Part shown: in pieces, positions 33,355 through 36,292 of the stretch
Layout of the letters: each line of letters begins with the position of its first letter
Position numbering within the stretch: the stretch's first letter is position 1
Source of the DNA: Tenacibaculum adriaticum
GTDB taxonomy: Bacteria > Bacteroidota > Bacteroidia > Flavobacteriales > Flavobacteriaceae
Assembly: GCF_008124875.1 (NCBI RefSeq)
Contig: NZ_VNIA01000009.1
Coordinates: 1-36,292, forward strand
DNA length: 36,292 bases
Reading direction: 5' to 3'
Notes under the pieces: model-generated
The model's input: the letters and a program-made list of their open reading frames with translations, nothing else
What the model was told of the DNA's origin: nothing
The model's database searches: none
Position numbers and translations under genes: made by a program

Positions 33355-34833
33355 ATGGAATTATACAAAGAAAATCAACTTAAAATATACAATTCTTTAT
33401 CAAAAAGTAAAGAAGTTTTCCAGCCAGTTTCTGAAGGTAGAGTAGGAATGTACGTTTGTGGCCCAACCGTGTATAGCAATGTACATCTAGGTAATGTTCG
33501 TACGTTTATGTCTTTTGATATGGTGTTCCGTTATTTATTGCACTTAGGATATAAAGTACGTTATGTACGTAATATTACGGATGCAGGTCATTTAGAAAAT
33601 GATGCGGATGAAGGAGAAGATAGAATTGCGAAGAAAGCACGTTTAGAACAAATAGAACCGATGGAAGTTGTGCAACGCTACACGGTCGATTTTCATAACG
33701 TAACTAAAAAATATAATTTCTTACCACCAAGTATAGAACCAACTGCAACAGGCCATATTGTTGAGCAAATTGAAATGATTAAAGAAATCATGGAAAAAGG
33801 GCTAGCATATGAAGTAAATGGTTCGGTATATTTTGATGTTATTGAGTATAATAAGAATAATCATTACGGAATTTTATCAGGAAGAAATATAGAAGATGCA
33901 ATCCATAACACACGTGTATTAGATGGACAGTCTGAAAAGAAAAATCCACAAGACTTTGCACTTTGGAAAAAAGCCGATGAACGTCATATTATGCGTTGGC
34001 CTTCACCTTGGAGTGATGGTTTTCCTGGTTGGCATTTAGAATGTTCGGTAATGAGCTCGAAATATTTAGGAGAACAGTTTGATATTCATGGAGGAGGGAT
34101 GGATTTAAAATTTCCACATCACGAATGTGAAATTGCACAATCACATACATGTTCTGGTGTTCAGCCTGTTAATTATTGGATGCACGCTAATATGTTGTTG
34201 TTAAACGGTCAAAAAATGGCAAAATCGACAGGGAACTATGTATTGCCTGATGAAATTTTAACGGGAAACAATAAAGTTTTACCGAAAGCATTTAGTGCGG
34301 GTGTAGTTCGTTTCTTCAATATGCAAGCACATTATCGTAGTATTTTAGATTTTTCTGGAGAAGCATTGTTAGCTTCAGAAAAAGGATACCATCGTTTAAT
34401 GGAAGCTATTGATTATTTAGAAGATATTATTCCTAATAAAGAATCTACTTTCGATGTGGCAGATTGGAAACAGAAATGTTACGATGCCATGAACGATGAT
34501 TTTAATACACCAATTTTAATAGCACATTTGTTTGAAGCAGTAAAATTTATCAATTTGATTAAAGATGATAAAGCTACGGTTTCTTCAGGTGATTTAGAGT
34601 TGTTAAATTCAACAATAAACGCTTTCGTTTTTGATGTTTTAGGATTAACAAACGATGCAAAAGAACAAAATTCTGATAAGCTTGATGGCGTGGTTGAATT
34701 GTTAATTAAACTACGTAAAGAAGCACGTAATAATAAGGATTGGGCGTTGTCGGATCAAATTCGTGATGAACTGTTAGCACAAGGAATTCAACTTAAAGAT
34801 GGTCGAGAAGGAACAACATATTCAGTAAATTAA
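33355..34833 (+). CDS. cysS: Cysteinyl-tRNA synthetase
   Basis: The 492-residue class I synthetase shows [18 protein letters not shown] (Zn Cys and the HIGH-like HLGN), the WHLECSVMS zinc Cys, [11 protein letters not shown] with further ligands, and the KMSKS-type loop KMAKSTGNY. The C-terminal DALR-type helical domain runs from about 350 and ends [20 protein letters not shown]. It charges tRNA-Cys. Next gene yidD starts on the base after its stop. Length is normal for the family. Confidence 0.97.
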   Translation: MELYKENQLKIYNSLSKSKEVFQPVSEGRVGMYVCGPTVYSNVHLGNVRTFMSFDMVFRYLLHLGYKVRYVRNITDAGHLENDADEGEDRIAKKARLEQIEPMEVVQRYTVDFHNVTKKYNFLPPSIEPTATGHIVEQIEMIKEIMEKGLAYEVNGSVYFDVIEYNKNNHYGILSGRNIEDAIHNTRVLDGQSEKKNPQDFALWKKADERHIMRWPSPWSDGFPGWHLECSVMSSKYLGEQFDIHGGGMDLKFPHHECEIAQSHTCSGVQPVNYWMHANMLLLNGQKMAKSTGNYVLPDEILTGNNKVLPKAFSAGVVRFFNMQAHYRSILDFSGEALLASEKGYHRLMEAIDYLEDIIPNKESTFDVADWKQKCYDAMNDDFNTPILIAHLFEAVKFINLIKDDKATVSSGDLELLNSTINAFVFDVLGLTNDAKEQNSDKLDGVVELLIKLRKEARNNKDWALSDQIRDELLAQGIQLKDGREGTTYSVN

Positions 34834-35070
34834 TTGAAGAAAATTTTAGCATACCCATTTATATTATTAGTTCGTTTTTACCAAACGGCAATTTCACCAT
34901 TTACACCTGCAACGTGTAGATATACACCAACATGTTCATCATATACGATTGAAGCATTGCAAAAGCACGGTTTATTTTATGGTGGATGGTTAGCATTAAA
35001 AAGAATTTTTAGTTGTCATCCTTGGGGAGGAAGTGGTTACGATCCTGTTCCCGAGAAAAAAGAAAAATAA
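34834..35070 (+). CDS. yidD: Membrane protein insertion efficiency factor
   Basis: The 78-residue protein has the YidD pattern: [20 protein letters not shown], then [14 protein letters not shown], and the [12 protein letters not shown] end with its conserved Cys residues. YidD sits at the inner face of the cytoplasmic membrane and helps YidC-dependent insertion. The start is TTG at 34834, straight after the cysS stop; no in-frame ATG fits the family start MKKIL. A hairpin repeat separates it from lgt. Confidence 0.93.
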   Translation: MKKILAYPFILLVRFYQTAISPFTPATCRYTPTCSSYTIEALQKHGLFYGGWLALKRIFSCHPWGGSGYDPVPEKKEK

Positions 35071-35075
35071 ATTAT

Positions 35076-35150
35076 TGTCATTACGAGGAGTAAATGACGA
35101 AGTAATCTACATATTCACTGAGAGATTGCTTCACTTTGTTCGTAATGATA
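35076..35150. repeat. Intergenic hairpin repeat, copy B
   Basis: Outer arms TCATTACGA / TCGTAATGA (35078-35086 / 35140-35148) are perfect; inner arms 35099-35108 / 35123-35132 pair with one mismatch. Sequence is of the GTCATTACGA...AGATTGCTTC type, shared with copy A at 17486-17540. It lies between yidD and lgt and falls in a spurious 60-codon frame. Confidence 0.82.
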
Positions 35151-35171
35151 TAAAATTAAAATTAAGAATAA

Positions 35172-36005
35172 ATGAGTTATTTATCTATTGTTTGGGATCC
35201 TTCCATTGGGATTGATTTAGGTTTTTTTACCATTCGTTGGTATAGTTTAATGTTTGTTATTGCATTTGTTTTAGGAATGTATTTAATGAAAAAAATTTAT
35301 GCTAACGACGAAATTCCACAAGAGAAATTAGATCCCCTTTTTATGTACACGTTTGTTTCGATGCTTATCGGAATGCGTTTAGGAGATGTTTTCTTTTATA
35401 GTTGGGATTATTACCAAAATCATTTATTAGAAATAATTCTTCCTTTTAAAAAATTAGCAGATGGTTCTTGGAAGTTTACTGGATTTACTGGATTTGCAAG
35501 TCACGGAGCAGCAATTGCGATTCCAATTGCATTGTATTTTTATGCAAAAAAACATCTTAAAAAATCGTGGTTATTCATTTTAGATAGAATGGGGATTATG
35601 GTTGCCTTAGCAGGATTCTTTATTCGTTTTGGTAACTTTTTTAATTCTGAAATCTACGGGAAACCAACAGGAAGTAATTTCGGGGTTATTTTTAAAGCAG
35701 CAGGAGAAACGGTTCCTAGACATCCAACGCAATTATATGAAGGGTTAAGTTATTTAGCATTGTTTTTTGTATTATGGTATTTCTATTGGAAAACAGATAA
35801 AAAGAAACAAGAAGGTTTCTTATTTGGGATATTTATGGTAGTGCTTTGGTCACTTCGTTTTTTTATAGAGTTTTTAAAAGAAGCCCAAGTGGAAGGGAGA
35901 GAAGATTGGGTGTTGAATTCATTAAATACAGGTCAGATATTAAGTATTCCGTTAGTTTTAATAGGAGTTTGGTTAATGTTTCGAAAACAAAAGAATATAG
36001 AATAA
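35172..36005 (+). CDS. lgt: Prolipoprotein diacylglyceryl transferase
   Basis: The 277-residue multi-pass inner-membrane enzyme transfers diacylglycerol to the lipobox Cys of prolipoproteins. The signature is visible: RFGNFFNSEIYGKPTG with the essential Arg-Asn region, TVPRHPTQLYEG, and RLGDVFFYSWDYY earlier, plus about seven membrane helices. It would modify the lipoproteins encoded in this window (starts at 4677, 19966, 29567). ATG at 35172 fits; it follows the hairpin repeat and ends at a strong terminator. Confidence 0.96.
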   Translation: MSYLSIVWDPSIGIDLGFFTIRWYSLMFVIAFVLGMYLMKKIYANDEIPQEKLDPLFMYTFVSMLIGMRLGDVFFYSWDYYQNHLLEIILPFKKLADGSWKFTGFTGFASHGAAIAIPIALYFYAKKHLKKSWLFILDRMGIMVALAGFFIRFGNFFNSEIYGKPTGSNFGVIFKAAGETVPRHPTQLYEGLSYLALFFVLWYFYWKTDKKKQEGFLFGIFMVVLWSLRFFIEFLKEAQVEGREDWVLNSLNTGQILSIPLVLIGVWLMFRKQKNIE

Positions 36006-36008
36006 ATA

Positions 36009-36045
36009 AAAAAATCCGAAGCTAAAACTTCGGATTTTTTATGTT
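36009..36045 (+). terminator. Terminator of cysS-yidD-lgt
   Basis: A 13-bp perfect stem (36009-36021 / 36028-36040), 6-base loop and T run, just after lgt. Confidence 0.9.
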
Positions 36046-36292
36046 TTAACAGTCTTGTGTAAGAATAGTTCGGTTTTGTGATTGGCTGATTTTCCTCAGG
36101 AAAATTGGACAGAGAAAAACGGCACGATACTTTTATTAATGACTAAACTATTATTCTTTTTATACGTCTTAAGTTAGCAATTGTTTAAATTTAGAGATAT
36201 AAATCAGAAAGAAAGAAGCGTAGAATAAGGTTATGATATACGTGGAAACCTAGATTTGGTCAACATTGATAATCCCTACGCTTTTACTACTT
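36041..36292. other. Unassigned terminal stretch with small inverted repeats
   Basis: No convincing protein frame on either strand. Two notable structures are a 17-base palindrome ATTTTCCT-C-AGGAAAAT (36089-36105) and an 8-bp inverted repeat AAGCGTAG / CTACGCTT near 36216-36282. It could be a small RNA, an upstream region of the next gene, or the non-coding end of a mobile element whose body lies beyond the window. Confidence 0.4.

Noticed and set aside
35033..35215. 60-codon plus-strand frame between yidD and lgt
   Set aside because: It consists of the hairpin repeat plus out-of-frame ends of yidD and lgt.
1..36292. tRNA genes, CRISPR arrays, complete insertion sequences
   Set aside because: No cloverleaf T-loop pattern, no regularly spaced short repeats and no transposase frame were seen by eye; a covariance-model or profile search could still find weak ones.

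Overview
This window looks like a stretch of chromosome from a low-GC marine-type member of the Flavobacteriaceae (Bacteroidota). The signs are AT-rich DNA, a type IX secretion (T9SS) C-terminal domain next to a PorP/SprF protein, secreted proteins whose signal peptides end just before Gln, several TAnnTTTG promoter boxes, and short intergenic hairpin repeats of a kind I know from this family. A Tenacibaculum- or Polaribacter-like genus is a guess. I see no tRNA, rRNA, CRISPR array, complete insertion sequence or prophage.

Layout. (1) 1-5546, plus strand: the 3' end of a giant repeat adhesin with a T9SS sorting domain, its PorP/SprF partner, a TPR/PD40/OmpA protein, and a separate OmpA lipoprotein. 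(2) 5621-11023, minus: a small membrane protein, then an FAD/Fe-S dehydrogenase of the D-2-hydroxyglutarate dehydrogenase type, an Lrp/AsnC regulator and a DUF1338 2-oxoadipate dioxygenase/decarboxylase (HglS). Together these read as the end of a lysine degradation route. (3) 11024-14754: a gene-poor gap, a 51-residue YqaE/Pmp3 membrane protein, csaA, an Mpo1-like protein, and two related secreted TonB-C-domain proteins. (4) 14988-19966, minus: prfC, an outer-membrane barrel protein and a cyclophilin-FKBP fusion in one operon, with a cyclophilin lipoprotein upstream. (5) 20078-24886, plus: idi, a 6-pyruvoyl-tetrahydropterin-synthase-like gene, manA, kdsB, a HAD phosphatase, a chloramphenicol-acetyltransferase-family protein and two small conserved-looking proteins. 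(6) 24916-26493, minus: ECF sigma factor, membrane anti-sigma-like protein and secreted Spy-like protein. (7) 26580-30647: a conserved protein of unknown function, divergent from an MBL-fold hydrolase, then a lipoprotein and meaB. (8) 30747-33241, plus: a second ECF sigma / anti-sigma / secreted effector module. (9) 33355-36005: cysS, yidD, lgt. The window ends in an unassigned structured stretch.

Points of most interest: the hglS-lrp-D2HGDH cluster; two ECF modules whose upstream DNA shares an AAC-N16-nGTCTA arrangement, suggesting autoregulation; a secreted ECF-linked protein with a Pro-Glu repeat and three exact-length 19-residue charged helical repeats inside a beta-type scaffold; an intergenic repeat that appears to supply the signal-peptide n-region of an outer-membrane protein; a 56-bp perfect palindrome; and DNA-identical tandem repeats in the adhesin. 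No wholly new system can be proven from sequence alone. The ECF module at 30747-33241 and the unknown protein at 26580-28031 are the best candidates for undescribed biology.
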